From: Gracilaria vermiculophylla
Lineage: Eukaryota > Rhodophyta > Florideophyceae > Gracilariales > Gracilariaceae
Assembly: GCA_019155205.2 (NCBI GenBank)
Contig: JAHNZQ020000004.1
Coordinates: forward strand, 4,815,403 to 4,879,402
Length of the DNA stretch: 64,000 nucleotides
Direction: 5' to 3'
Made by a program: the position numbers and the translations under genes. Of the stretch, positions 45,838-56,091 are shown in pieces (position 1 is the first letter of the stretch; each line of letters opens with the position of its first letter). Under the pieces are notes generated by a model. That model saw nothing but the letters and a program-made list of their open reading frames with translations, did not search any database and was not told the DNA's origin.

Positions 45838-46909
45838 CAAGCACACCATGTTAAGACGAGATGCTCGTACCCGTCCATCAGTTTCTGATTGCTGTGGTCT
45901 CGCTGTCCCAAATCTGATTCGCGAGGAAACAGTTCAATATCGATTGCTCTCTTCCTTCTCATTAAGGCCAAAACCGTTTCAGGGCTGAACCGCATGACGA
46001 AGTTTGCGGTTTTTAGCCTTTGTCTTGAAAGAAGAGAACTACATGTGGAAATAGGTCTCCTGCGAACTCAGAGTCAGGGGTGAGAGATCATAGTAAAATA
46101 GGAGACACGGAGTTTCTTCATGCAGATGCTGTCCCAGAACCTCTTGAAAACCGTGCATCTTGGCAGAAATGTTAAACATATCTTCTTCACTGACCGAGCA
46201 CCGCCTTTCATTCTCTATTTTCGCCTGTGTTCATGAGTTCCAATATCTTATTTCAAAGAGTAAAAAGAAGCCTGTGTCAGACAACTTTTTCTTCCCAGGA
46301 GTATCACGTGGGGTATATTCACATGTATAAAATCATTAGGCACACAGCGTTGCTGCTCTTCTTCAAACAGTACTTATTCTCCGGGGAGTCAGTTTTAAAG
46401 AACATGGCCAACGGAATAGTACATACCGACACCTTTATTTCTCTGAACACCCCGTTGACACCGTCAAGCAAAGTTGTGCGTGCAGGATATACCTTAGATC
46501 ATCTTCAACATTGAACGATGACGAAGTTGATTATGTCTAGCGAAGGGCTTCGCGGTCTACCCGCTCGGTGAGGTTTTGACGCCATTGCTACAATACTGGT
46601 TCGTCTCTTCCTGAATGCTTTTCTACTGCTATTGTGCCATATCGTGAACATGAGGTTTGTGCGGATCAAAGCTACATTCCGATGTATTCTGAGCCACGCT
46701 ATGATACGAGGAATACTTTTCCAAACGAGAATGAAAGTAAATATCTATCCCGCGATTGAAAAGACGATTCGCGGAAAAGTTCTTGGTATACTTTTGCAAA
46801 GAGCACTTAAAGTGAAGGGTAAAGTTTCAATTGACTTCAAATTTTGGAAGATAAGTATGCGATAATGGGCACTGTTTTTAAACAATAAATACTTCATCAT
46901 GTGCTTCTG
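45838..46909. other. Spacer without a recognised gene before the nucleoporin
   Basis: Several frames of 60-95 codons occur but none resembles a known family. The region contains the 3' flank of the minus-strand nucleoporin gene and probably decayed repeat DNA. Confidence 0.4.
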
Positions 46910-49900
46910 CTATCGCAGATTGTGGAAGAATCTCTTAACCAATGGGTCTTGAAGGAGTATACCTTGTGGGAGGGGTGGTTTAACACGCGACACTCTGGAC
47001 AACAGTGTAATTGTTCTGCTTCTTAATTCGTCCCTCACCCCTTGGGATAGCTCTCCATGCTCTTCATAGCCGATTGTATGTGTGATTAACAAGTTCATCC
47101 CGTTTTCCATAAGACTGATCAAGTGCTCTCGTCGCTCACCATCTGCTTTCATTCGTAGTTCGTTACACGCATAGCTCAAAATGCTCATCAAAACTCCAAT
47201 TCCTGGTGGATCCTCATGTGAGGACATGTTTGCTCGGAAAAACACGGTATCCAGGGCTGTCGAAAACTTTCTCAGGGCACAGGCTGCGGCAGATAGAGCT
47301 CTGAGCAAAGATCTTGACGCTTCTTCACCAAACGACAACCCGCCTTTTGTTATTAACCCCGGATCTGTTACACCCCACCGTGACATGGGTGATGACAAAC
47401 TCACATCAGGGTCGGGAGATAAAGAACGCCGAGGTGTTGATGAAACTGGTGACGGTGGATAAGGGCTCTGCCCCATGCGGAATCCACCCAAAGCTTCTCT
47501 TACTGCTTGTGATGGGGATCTCTTTGGCGGAGTTCTCTTACCCCCATGACCTGTCAGAGGACTCGTCGGAGTACTTGAGCTCCGATAAAGGACTTCTGTC
47601 CTTGACGGTACGTAATCCTTGTCCAATCGAAGAAGATGGCTCCGCTCTTTCTCCCGCTTAGTCACCGGTCTTACCCAACGTTCCACAGGTTCAGCACGTA
47701 GAAGCCGAATCACTCGACTGACAAATTGAGACAAGGCTCTTAATGCATCGCGTGCCAGGTCAGGAAGCTTATCTTTAAGCTCAACAGCGAAACTGGATAT
47801 CTTCATTAAGGTCATTGCCGCCAACTCTGCCTCCTCAATTCTTGCGATAGTTAGATGTCGTGGTAAATCGCGATTCACGAACTTGGCTGTTTCAAGTGCT
47901 CCTGCCTCACGAGGCCAATCTCCATGTAGATCCAGCGAATTTTGCGTTATTCTTGAAAGATTGGTTGAGCAAAACTCAAGCACATCCCTGGTCAAAGTTT
48001 CCTTGTCTAGCATATGAACTCCCACTTGCTCTTCTGATGGGATGACGGCACTCGCCATATGGAGAGATGAGCACCATATCTGATGTACCGGATCTCGGGC
48101 TTCCCCCAAAAAGTCGTATGTCAGAACTGCATCCGAAATGGGTGGAAGAAATGCCTGGATGCCTCCGCGACATAACTGCCGAAGTACGAATGAATTAGAA
48201 TCCATGTTGAATGAAGTTGGAGACAAAAATCGAGCTCGAGCAACGATAAGCATCAGATTTGCAGTAGCTTCGCAGCAGTGGTCCCGATCTTCCTTGCTCG
48301 AAGCTTGCTCCAAAGAAGAGATGGACGAGAAAATCTGCGAAATAAAATCATCATCGAATAAAGCCGAAATCGCTTCTCGATCCCGTTTCTCTCCATCCTC
48401 GATGACAGAAAACAGAGCCACAGCAGCAGCGGTACTCACTTTTGCTACACCTTTGGCTTTTTCCAGAGCCAAAAGGGCGGTAGCGAATAGAAACCGGCCA
48501 TCCGTTGCTTCACTAAAAGCTGGGCCCTGAAGCAATCTGCATGCACTGAGAAGGAGCCATCTTACTATTTCAATCTTTGAGTGAAGTCCTTGGTCTCCTT
48601 GACCTTTCAAACTATGTAGCAATGTTGACATAAAAGAGCATATCTGGGCAACCGGAGACGAAGACCATTCTCGAGTTTTGTCAGCAGAATAGTTAGAAAA
48701 TGTGATCTTCGTCAGCACTGGTACTGTCAGCTCGTCTTTCGTTAGTCTTGCAGATAAAGATACCATGAGCTTCGAAAAATCCGATGCGATCGCCAAAGTA
48801 TGAGCAGAACTCGATGGGGGAGGCGACAAGCACACTAGAGATCGAGAAAGAAACCGACACAGCTTACCGCTGAATTGAGGGCTAGTGTAGGTTAGCTGAC
48901 TGGAGGTTGCAGTGCCTTGACCAGATGATGATGAATCAGCTTGAAGAGCCACCGCAGATGTGGTACAAAAGGATGATGTCACCTCCACTTGGACATCCCG
49001 CCTGGCCAAAACAACATTCAACCGTATGATTCTCATTAGCAGTTCAAACGCAGAGGGCTGTGGCACATCAAAAATATGCAAGAATCGGCGAACCTTATGA
49101 ACGTCAAATGCATAGTCCGCTCCATATCGAATCTGAGTGTCGCCAGTTCTTCTGCACTGGTTCAGCAAATGGGAACCATGAACGGTACTATTGCTGAGAC
49201 CAACCATCGTCGAGAAATCGCGCAGTATACTATGAATTTCCGGTTCTTCTGCTCCCAAATGGTCATGGGTTCTCCGCTTTTTAGGAGATCCCTCATGAGA
49301 TACGTGACTCTGAGTGCTCTTAAGCTCTTTGTGCCGTTGATTTGTGAACGATCCATCAAGGTCTAATAACACATACATCCATCGCTCGGTGAAAACAGCT
49401 GAGAACAAAGACAGGGATTCTCTAACCTGCCTTCCCTTGTCGTGGTTCATCTTGTCGTTCTTCGAGCTGGACATTGTTGTCGATGTTTCTGATATGTCGC
49501 CGCAGAAAAGCAGAAGAACATCAGCGGCAATAGACTTCCATACCGCCGCTACGTCTACGGACGTACGCAGTTCGCGCAGAACAACATCAACCAAAGATGG
49601 ATTGAGCTGAAGCCTTTCATAAACCTCTTCAATTTCTCTGTTGTCCAGAACATGATAAGGAACAGATATAGCTTCTGCCAAATCCAGGCCTTCCGCAGGT
49701 TTTGAAGGAGACCCACTGCACTTCAACATGTTGGACAACACTTTCCACACTCCAACTTGATCCCAACATTTCTGAAACCAATTGCTATAGTGGGACTCTT
49801 TCCCAACTCGCAGAAAACGCACGCATGCCGCCATACACAACGAGACATGGCCAAGAACTACGCTTGGGTGTCTTTCATCCTCTATATCTGGAAGTCTATT

Positions 49901-52900
49901 CTCTTTCATTGAAGCCGCAAATTCTTCTTGACAGTTTGAGAGACATTCGATAACGGCCCGAAAAATTTCGAACGTCTCATCACCTTGTTCGCCGTCTTCA
50001 TCATTATCTTTTTTCGTTGAAGAATTTAAGTCCTTTTCCTCTTGCTGATCTGCTTTTCCTGGATTTGATGCATCTTTTTCGGGCACATTGAATCGAACCG
50101 ACCGCCTTTTTGGTGATTTGCGCATGAAAGACTCATCCCTCCTACGTGGCCCCATTAGAGACCTCGCGGCAGCTCGTTGTCCGCTTGAGAGAATGTTCAT
50201 GAGCAGCTCAATAGTGGCTATCGACCTTTCTTGTTGAATGCGCCGAGTAAAACCTTTACAAACAATATCCCCGCCACCTCGCCAAAAACCAAGAGCTGAT
50301 TTGTGTCTATTTGGCCATGGAACTTGGATTGTAGATCCGGTTCTTGGAGAAAGTGCCAGACAAGAAAACTGCAATGAGAGACATTTTGCACTCATATCAG
50401 CAATGCGTGAAGGCCAGCCGGATATATATTGATCGTCCACCCCTTCGGTGGCCATAGTTAGGCTCAAAAGCCTATCACTATCGATGTCACTAAACAGGTG
50501 TTTGAAATGCGAGCGTTCCCATCTTTTGTAAAACCCAGCGGAAGATAGGATGTCAACGTTACCAGACGCGATCATGGCCATGGCATAAGTCACCTCCGGA
50601 CGTAATAAAATCCTTTCGAGCAGGGTAAGCGTAATATGTTCCGTGGGACTGCCAAGGTTTTTATCTCTCATAGCTTGTAGCGATGCATTCCGTAGTTGCA
50701 ATGCTTCTAGACATGCTGTTAGTCCAGCATACAAGGCTGGAAACAAAAAGGCATCGGCTTCTTCTAAAACCCTTAGCTTATAGCAGCTAATTACGACTTC
50801 TCCAAAAACACCACACACCGTTGATTCGCGAAGCAGCAAGTCTGGACGGCAAGAGAAGAACTGAAGACTGCAAGCCGGTAAGAGCCAGTGAAGCTCTGCG
50901 GGTTGACGAAGCGTTGACTCATATCGCGGGGTCGTCAGCCATAATGGTAACGCCGTTGAGGCGAGAAAGTCATGAATTTTCTTCTGACTTCCACGGAAAC
51001 GCTCAAGAAACTCCCACAGCGCCCTCTGCGCTGGAGATTGTGATGCTGTTCGCAAGACATCCATTAAGCGCTCTGATGAGGATCCCGTCGCCGACCATGC
51101 GTCAGTAACTCGAGAAATAGCGGCAAGTGCAGGAAAGGCTCCTTCACCAAGGGTTGCCATAGCAGTTTGTAGAGGCAAACCTCTTTGTCCTGATTCGAGA
51201 TGCTCCAAGGCAATCACAGCACAATCACGGGACCCTATCGCGATGGATGCGAGACAAGATGCGGAAGCCGTCAGCAACATCTCATGGCGTTCCTTGGACA
51301 ACCAAGTATTCAGTTTTCTCTCTGAAGGGTCCGCAAGTTCTCCAAAAATCTTTGCAATCAAGCTCGTTAGCTGTTGATCGTTTGTAATGTGACCGTGAAG
51401 AACTGATGAGGCCTTCCTACACAACCTATCAATCAGCATCATGCTGACAAGTCCTGAGGAAACAAGCTCTTCGACAACCGCCTCATCTGAACTCAAAGTT
51501 TGGTCATCTTCAACTAGTAATCTTCGAAGCATGTCGATAATGTACAAAACAGCATCGAAGCCGTTAAATGGACACAGCCATGTTACAATGGAATGTGCCG
51601 AACTTCCAATACCAACGGAACCACGGGGCAGGGCTGATCTATACCTGTCCGCAGGAAGTTCAGCTGAACATTGAACAAATACTACATCACCATCCGCAGG
51701 CCGAACCATCGAAAAAGTGGAGAAAGCTCGGCCGATTTCAGCACCGCGCTGTTCTGCGAGAGATTTCCAAACGTGATCCTGCTCTTCATCAACCATAACA
51801 AGAGCATTTCGATAACCATCCGAAGCTTCAGTTACCGTCTCCAGGCAATTCTCAAGGTAAAACATGGCATGAGCCGCACTCTTCTTGTCAATCACCAGCA
51901 CAGAAAGAAGTTTGATAAGAGGCAGGTATGCAAGGGGAAATACGGCCGATGCAAGTGTCACTAGCACATTGATCCCTTTCAATTCGAACCCCGTCTCCAT
52001 ACCTCTCCACAATGTCTCGGCAACGTTGGTGCATGTGCTCTCTCCGCCCCGAGTCAGAATCACAGAAGAAAGTTCTACGAGCTCTATTACCTGAGAAGAG
52101 GCAAAGTTAGATGGAGGGAACATGGTAAGAAATGCCGCGATATCGTCCCAATAACACTTGAATAAATACCCTTCCAGAGATTCACTGAGTTCCACGTCCA
52201 TTCCGGAGATATCCTGAAGAATTCGAAACACATTAGCGCCCAGACTAAATGCCATATGTGTGGAAGCGTTTGGAACCATCTGTGCGGCGGCTGAGTTTTT
52301 CTTTGTACTATACGCAGAGTAGAACTGAACTCGTGAGGACCATGACAGGCAGACGAGCGCATTCTCAGCAAAAGGGGCAACTTGAAGCAAGCCGTATAGC
52401 TCATTCAGCATTCCAAAATCTTCCTGCTCTTTCTTTGTCAAAGATAAACTCTGTTCCGCGTCGTCAGCCATATCATCATCACTTGGATCCGTTGGGTACG
52501 TCAAGGATGGGAGATCATTTGCCGAGTTGAGTGCTGCAGCAAACAATATTGTGCCTTCACCGCCATCTAACACAGCGTTGGATAGCGACGGGGCTTCTTG
52601 TGAATGCATTAGCGGGTTCTTCCGCGCTTTAACAAGTTCTGCAAACTTGGAAAGGATTTCTTTCTTTGATTGTACACCAAGTCCCGCGATTAAAGAGAAT
52701 GCAAAAAAGGATTCCATGACCCACCAGTGTTCCACAACTCCAATGGTGGTCGATGTTGAAGTTTTGTCATTCTTTCGAGCTTCAAGTACGGCAACCACGG
52801 TTTTCACGATGACGTCTTGAATGGCCTTTTGGTTCGCTGAAACGAAGTCTGAAAATTGATCACAGAACACATGACCTTCTTCTTTCCGAGACATTATAAG

Positions 52901-53341
52901 AATTGCAGTAAGAGCAGAAAATGCAGCTCGCATTTGTGTCTTCCAGAAAATTTCAAGGGCTTGGATGGAAACCAAAGCACTTAAATCAGTGCAAGAATGA
53001 AGAATTTCAGATATACCGTCGGCTTCAACGTGGGCGAGAAAGTCCCGCAATAACAAGGCAGCATCGTACTGACTCAAATTCAGTTCCTTTTCGATTGACG
53101 GGATGAAATCAAGCTCTGCATCCGTAGGCCTAGGAAAGTCGGCAGTCTCTGACGCATTTTTTCGGTACCTAACACACTGAAGACTTGTGTCTTTGCTGTT
53201 TTGCTGAGTGTCGACGGTGCGGAGCAAGTCATCCTTGTGCTCTTCAAGAATTATACTAAGCTCAGAGCGCGTCAGCCTTGCTGAATGTAGTCGAGCGCAA
53301 AAAGAAATAAATGAAAACCTTGCGGCATGATCTCGCCTCAT
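46910..53341 (-). CDS. NUP188: Large alpha-solenoid nucleoporin, probably Nup188
   Basis: The 2143-residue protein is read from the ATG at 53341 (upstream to 53404 the frame is open only from a GTG). It is almost wholly helical with repeated Leu-rich pairs, as in the scaffold nucleoporins Nup188 and Nup205, and its length fits. The best local match is an SH3-like insertion, ALPRGSVGIGSS...IVTWLCPFNGFDAVLY then IIDMLRRLL, which in Nup188 reads as a G-x-x-G turn followed by a VRW strand and an EIEMLLH helix. A disordered basic/acidic insert (SPKRRSVRFNVPEKD to NDEDGEQGDE) and a Ser/Pro/Arg-rich linker near the C terminus (SSSTPTSPLTGHGGKRTPPK) are unusual. Nup188 lines the nuclear pore inner ring. 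Nup205 is the main alternative. Intronless. Confidence 0.6.
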   Translation of the reverse strand: MRRDHAARFSFISFCARLHSARLTRSELSIILEEHKDDLLRTVDTQQNSKDTSLQCVRYRKNASETADFPRPTDAELDFIPSIEKELNLSQYDAALLLRDFLAHVEADGISEILHSCTDLSALVSIQALEIFWKTQMRAAFSALTAILIMSRKEEGHVFCDQFSDFVSANQKAIQDVIVKTVVAVLEARKNDKTSTSTTIGVVEHWWVMESFFAFSLIAGLGVQSKKEILSKFAELVKARKNPLMHSQEAPSLSNAVLDGGEGTILFAAALNSANDLPSLTYPTDPSDDDMADDAEQSLSLTKKEQEDFGMLNELYGLLQVAPFAENALVCLSWSSRVQFYSAYSTKKNSAAAQMVPNASTHMAFSLGANVFRILQDISGMDVELSESLEGYLFKCYWDDIAAFLTMFPPSNFASSQVIELVELSSVILTRGGESTCTNVAETLWRGMETGFELKGINVLVTLASAVFPLAYLPLIKLLSVLVIDKKSAAHAMFYLENCLETVTEASDGYRNALVMVDEEQDHVWKSLAEQRGAEIGRAFSTFSMVRPADGDVVFVQCSAELPADRYRSALPRGSVGIGSSAHSIVTWLCPFNGFDAVLYIIDMLRRLLVEDDQTLSSDEAVVEELVSSGLVSMMLIDRLCRKASSVLHGHITNDQQLTSLIAKIFGELADPSERKLNTWLSKERHEMLLTASASCLASIAIGSRDCAVIALEHLESGQRGLPLQTAMATLGEGAFPALAAISRVTDAWSATGSSSERLMDVLRTASQSPAQRALWEFLERFRGSQKKIHDFLASTALPLWLTTPRYESTLRQPAELHWLLPACSLQFFSCRPDLLLRESTVCGVFGEVVISCYKLRVLEEADAFLFPALYAGLTACLEALQLRNASLQAMRDKNLGSPTEHITLTLLERILLRPEVTYAMAMIASGNVDILSSAGFYKRWERSHFKHLFSDIDSDRLLSLTMATEGVDDQYISGWPSRIADMSAKCLSLQFSCLALSPRTGSTIQVPWPNRHKSALGFWRGGGDIVCKGFTRRIQQERSIATIELLMNILSSGQRAAARSLMGPRRRDESFMRKSPKRRSVRFNVPEKDASNPGKADQQEEKDLNSSTKKDNDEDGEQGDETFEIFRAVIECLSNCQEEFAASMKENRLPDIEDERHPSVVLGHVSLCMAACVRFLRVGKESHYSNWFQKCWDQVGVWKVLSNMLKCSGSPSKPAEGLDLAEAISVPYHVLDNREIEEVYERLQLNPSLVDVVLRELRTSVDVAAVWKSIAADVLLLFCGDISETSTTMSSSKNDKMNHDKGRQVRESLSLFSAVFTERWMYVLLDLDGSFTNQRHKELKSTQSHVSHEGSPKKRRTHDHLGAEEPEIHSILRDFSTMVGLSNSTVHGSHLLNQCRRTGDTQIRYGADYAFDVHKVRRFLHIFDVPQPSAFELLMRIIRLNVVLARRDVQVEVTSSFCTTSAVALQADSSSSGQGTATSSQLTYTSPQFSGKLCRFLSRSLVCLSPPPSSSAHTLAIASDFSKLMVSLSARLTKDELTVPVLTKITFSNYSADKTREWSSSPVAQICSFMSTLLHSLKGQGDQGLHSKIEIVRWLLLSACRLLQGPAFSEATDGRFLFATALLALEKAKGVAKVSTAAAVALFSVIEDGEKRDREAISALFDDDFISQIFSSISSLEQASSKEDRDHCCEATANLMLIVARARFLSPTSFNMDSNSFVLRQLCRGGIQAFLPPISDAVLTYDFLGEARDPVHQIWCSSLHMASAVIPSEEQVGVHMLDKETLTRDVLEFCSTNLSRITQNSLDLHGDWPREAGALETAKFVNRDLPRHLTIARIEEAELAAMTLMKISSFAVELKDKLPDLARDALRALSQFVSRVIRLLRAEPVERWVRPVTKREKERSHLLRLDKDYVPSRTEVLYRSSSTPTSPLTGHGGKRTPPKRSPSQAVREALGGFRMGQSPYPPSPVSSTPRRSLSPDPDVSLSSPMSRWGVTDPGLITKGGLSFGEEASRSLLRALSAAACALRKFSTALDTVFFRANMSSHEDPPGIGVLMSILSYACNELRMKADGERREHLISLMENGMNLLITHTIGYEEHGELSQGVRDELRSRTITLLSRVSRVKPPLPQGILLQDPLVKRFFHNLR

Positions 53342-53985
53342 TGTGGCACAAGTAGTCCGGGGAGCCGTCCTGGCTGATGGACTTGAAAAATAAATTGCCT
53401 GCACACCTGGTGATCCTGAAGCTATTGGTCAGGTTCCTGTGAGGCTGGGATGGGAGCCCATGGGCATGGGGGACAAACTGAATGGCTTCTGTAGATGTTC
53501 AGTTGGTAACGAAGACCCATGCGTACTATTGGCGATGCGATGTTTGATGTGTGAAGGCGATCCGGAGAGCGTCTTCAAATTTAATTTGGGTACAGAAAGA
53601 GTCAATCCTAAACAGCCGCAAGCTACCGGAGGTAGCCCTGTGTCCTACAGGGAATATGTGACCCTCTTTGTAAAAAAGATCTCACAATTCAAATTAATTG
53701 GATTTGCACCATTTGTCACCTGCCGCACACATCACGTTACTCTCCATCTCGGCACACGATCTCCGTCATTTGAAGACATCCGCACCGGCGGTGAACAACA
53801 GAGTACGGCCCTGACGTCTTTCTTTCGTATTGAGCATATTAGAAGCTGTTTCTTGCTCCTTAAATTGAGTGAAGCTGTGCCTACCGCTGCTGTCTCAACA
53901 AACCTTTCTGAGCTTGCGAATTGTCGAACCGTGCTTTTTGGCTGTCAAAACACCTTTTTCCCCGCTTCACCTCTCTCCACACACA
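53342..53985. promoter_or_regulatory. Divergent promoter region between the nucleoporin and a small basic protein
   Basis: This 644-bp gap lies between divergent start codons. A 209-codon plus-strand frame (53439-54068) crosses it and overlaps the next gene in another phase. It lacks protein-like character and I do not call it a gene. Confidence 0.45.
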
Positions 53986-54339
53986 ATGAACTCTGCTTTT
54001 CTTATATCACTCCCGCTGCCCACTTCTTCCGTGCAGACACTATCAACATGTCCTTTAACAGAGTCTAAGACAGTGGAAAGCCAGAGCATGCCCGCCGTGG
54101 CGCCCATCACGATGCGTTGTCGGCGGGATCTCAAGAAGGAGAAAAGCCTTCGCAATCTTGAATTCGCTCGCGCTCATCGCAAGAGGCTCCCTCGCCGTGT
54201 GAACCGCCGAGCCGTACAACAAGCCGAGCAGAACGAGGACAACGCCTATCTTTCCTCTGTTTTTGCCACCATTCGCTTTGGGTCTGGGGCAGAACAGGAG
54301 AGAGAGGATAAATCGGAGAAGGAAGCCAAATCGTCCTAA
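53986..54339 (+). CDS. Small basic protein, probably organelle-targeted, unknown family
   Basis: The 117-residue protein starts at the ATG at 53986. Residues 1-43 are rich in Ser, Thr, Leu and Pro with few acidic residues, like a plastid transit peptide. The mature part begins around MRCRRDLKKEKSLRNLEFAR and is strongly basic and helical (RKRLPRRVNRRAVQQAEQ), followed by a short hydrophobic FATIRFG and an acidic/basic tail (EREDKSEKEAKSS). The composition resembles a small ribosomal or RNA-binding protein, but I do not recognise a family. It is tail-to-tail with the protease gene, 96 bp between stops, the tight spacing seen elsewhere in the island, which supports a real gene. The frame is open upstream to 53869 without another ATG. 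Confidence 0.6.
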   Translation: MNSAFLISLPLPTSSVQTLSTCPLTESKTVESQSMPAVAPITMRCRRDLKKEKSLRNLEFARAHRKRLPRRVNRRAVQQAEQNEDNAYLSSVFATIRFGSGAEQEREDKSEKEAKSS

Positions 54340-54435
54340 TTCTCATGGCCGATCTTCACTTTCCCGCGGTAATTTTTGACATGCCTGGATCGTTTTGGCC
54401 TTGCTCTTGCGCTCGATGGCTTTCTTTGTCATTGT

Positions 54436-55398
54436 TTACTTCTTCGCATGTTGCGTGGTACCTGCCTGCGATACTTCTGTCTCTACATCGTATAAAAACA
54501 TCTGCAGTTCGCGAGCCGTAATAAAGACCGAGTGTCCCGCGACGCGCCGATGCATTTCGCCCGCGGCTTGACCTTCCTCGATGCTGGGCACAAGCCCTTC
54601 CAGAATTCCGATGCACTTGTCTGGACTGTCCTTCAACACCACCGGCCCTCCACACATTCCCATCTCACTTTCAACCTCCCCCGTGTTCACAAACACTCGA
54701 GACTTCAATATTTCTGATATTTTGCCATTCATACTTGCTTCGACCACAGCTTCTGTTCCGGAGCCGCTTTCGCCAAGCAATCGGAAGCCGCCCATCGTTA
54801 CCAGAGCACCGACCTCGGGCTCAACATCATCTATTTTTAGTATAGGTATATTGCTGGTTTTAATGAGCGCTTCTGATTTCGCGTCAAGCACGAAGGCGGC
54901 CACGTCCAGCGCGGAATGTCGGAAGCCGGAGGCGAGTGGTAAATTGCAGATGGTCGACTCTACTTGCTTACCATCCTCGCTTCGTGTTTCAATCAGACTT
55001 CTACAGTTGGCGTCTCGCACATGACGCAACCACTCTTGCGGAAAATAATTGCCGTATCGGTGCGGAGCCGCCACATGCGCGGAAGTGAGCGCAATAAGAG
55101 CTCCCGTATTCGGTCCCGAGACAAAAAAGGCCGACCCTCTCGCCAGCAGCTCGTACTCCTTCTGCAGTTAGTCGGGCACGAGGCACAAATACAGCGAGTC
55201 CGAACAGTCAGAAAAACGCGGAGCGGCAGAATGCGGGGGGGGGGGGGGGGGGGGGGTTTGAGAACCAACCATTCCTTCCTCTGAGATCCTAAACCATGAC
55301 GAGTGCGCGGCGGCAATGCTGGAAAAAGAACGCGCGTATAATCGAGAACGAAACCTCACGCCGATTCTACCCATGGCTTGCAGGCTTGGGCTCGTCAT
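54436..55398 (-). CDS. Trypsin-fold protease-like protein with Cys at the nucleophile position; probable intron
   Basis: The minus-strand frame carries the S1/HtrA layout: RGSAFFVSGPNTGALIALTS then AHV with the catalytic His, SALDVAAFVL with the Asp, and VESEMGMCGGPVVLKD, where the usual G-x-S-G-G box has Cys (TGT at 54654-54652). It may therefore use a cysteine nucleophile or be inactive. The N-terminal part (MGRIGVRFRSRLYARSFSSI from 55374) looks like a mitochondrial presequence; ATGs also lie at 55398 and 55434. One in-frame TAA at 55170-55168 separates the two. It sits in CTAACTGCAG, which resembles a branch site plus 3' splice site, and a 22-base C run (minus strand) lies upstream, so a short intron (about 55290-55160) is likely. 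A pseudogene or a homopolymer assembly error are alternatives. The donor is not identified. Confidence 0.65.
55235..55256. repeat. Homopolymer of 22 G
   Basis: A run of 22 G on the plus strand (C on the gene strand), in or next to the probable intron of the protease gene. Such runs are prone to sequencing-length error, so the reading frame across it is unreliable. Confidence 0.95.
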
Positions 55399-55458
55399 TT
55401 TTCCACCCAGGATCGCGACGTGACCCAGGGTCATGACACGAGGAGGATATGTTTGCAA

Positions 55459-56091
55459 CGAAATCCATCAAAGCCATGACGTTCACCTCCTTTTGTAAGC
55501 ATTTTTCATTTTAAAAATTAAAGAACTAAAAAACAAACCCAAGAGGTTTGGTACGGAACAAGGCATTCTGTTTCACACTTGAGAAGGAGTCCACCTATAG
55601 AACCACAGGGTTGGGATTGTTGCGTTCAGGGTATAACGTGTGAATGAGCTTTCAAGTTTGGTTGTATTGTAGTTATCGTTCGAATGCAGGTCTTTCCCCT
55701 ATAGCACGAAAAGAGTGCTGATGTCGACAAGGGCGGACATCAACAGTCGAACAGCCACAAGTATCAGAGTGGACCATTCCCCAGAGCCATGAACCGCTCA
55801 TCATGACGAGCTTGTGCAGGCACAGCCACACTCGATATCTGTACTAGCTCATTAACATATTTCGTTCGTAAATGGCTCGCTGACCTCGTGCAACCGACTG
55901 TTGCACCTGTTCAAAGTTGTTCTATTTTATTCAATAACACGAGGCAAGTCTGCGTACAAAGGCAGTTTACAAAGCTTGGGCATGAGGCACGCACTTTCAA
56001 TTTACAACGCTTTGCTCATTGCAGATTTTTGGCAAAGCTCGTATCACAGAACGCGAGTTCGATTCGACAGTGTCTCATGAGCGTTGCAATT
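55459..56091. other. Spacer between the protease gene and Ku80
   Basis: The spacer must contain the promoter of the protease gene (reading left) and the 3' flank of Ku80. Frames up to 77 codons are not protein-like. Confidence 0.45.

Noticed and set aside
53439..54068. 209-codon plus-strand frame upstream of the small basic protein
   Set aside because: It starts inside the divergent promoter, overlaps the better-supported gene in another phase and has no recognisable domain or coherent composition.
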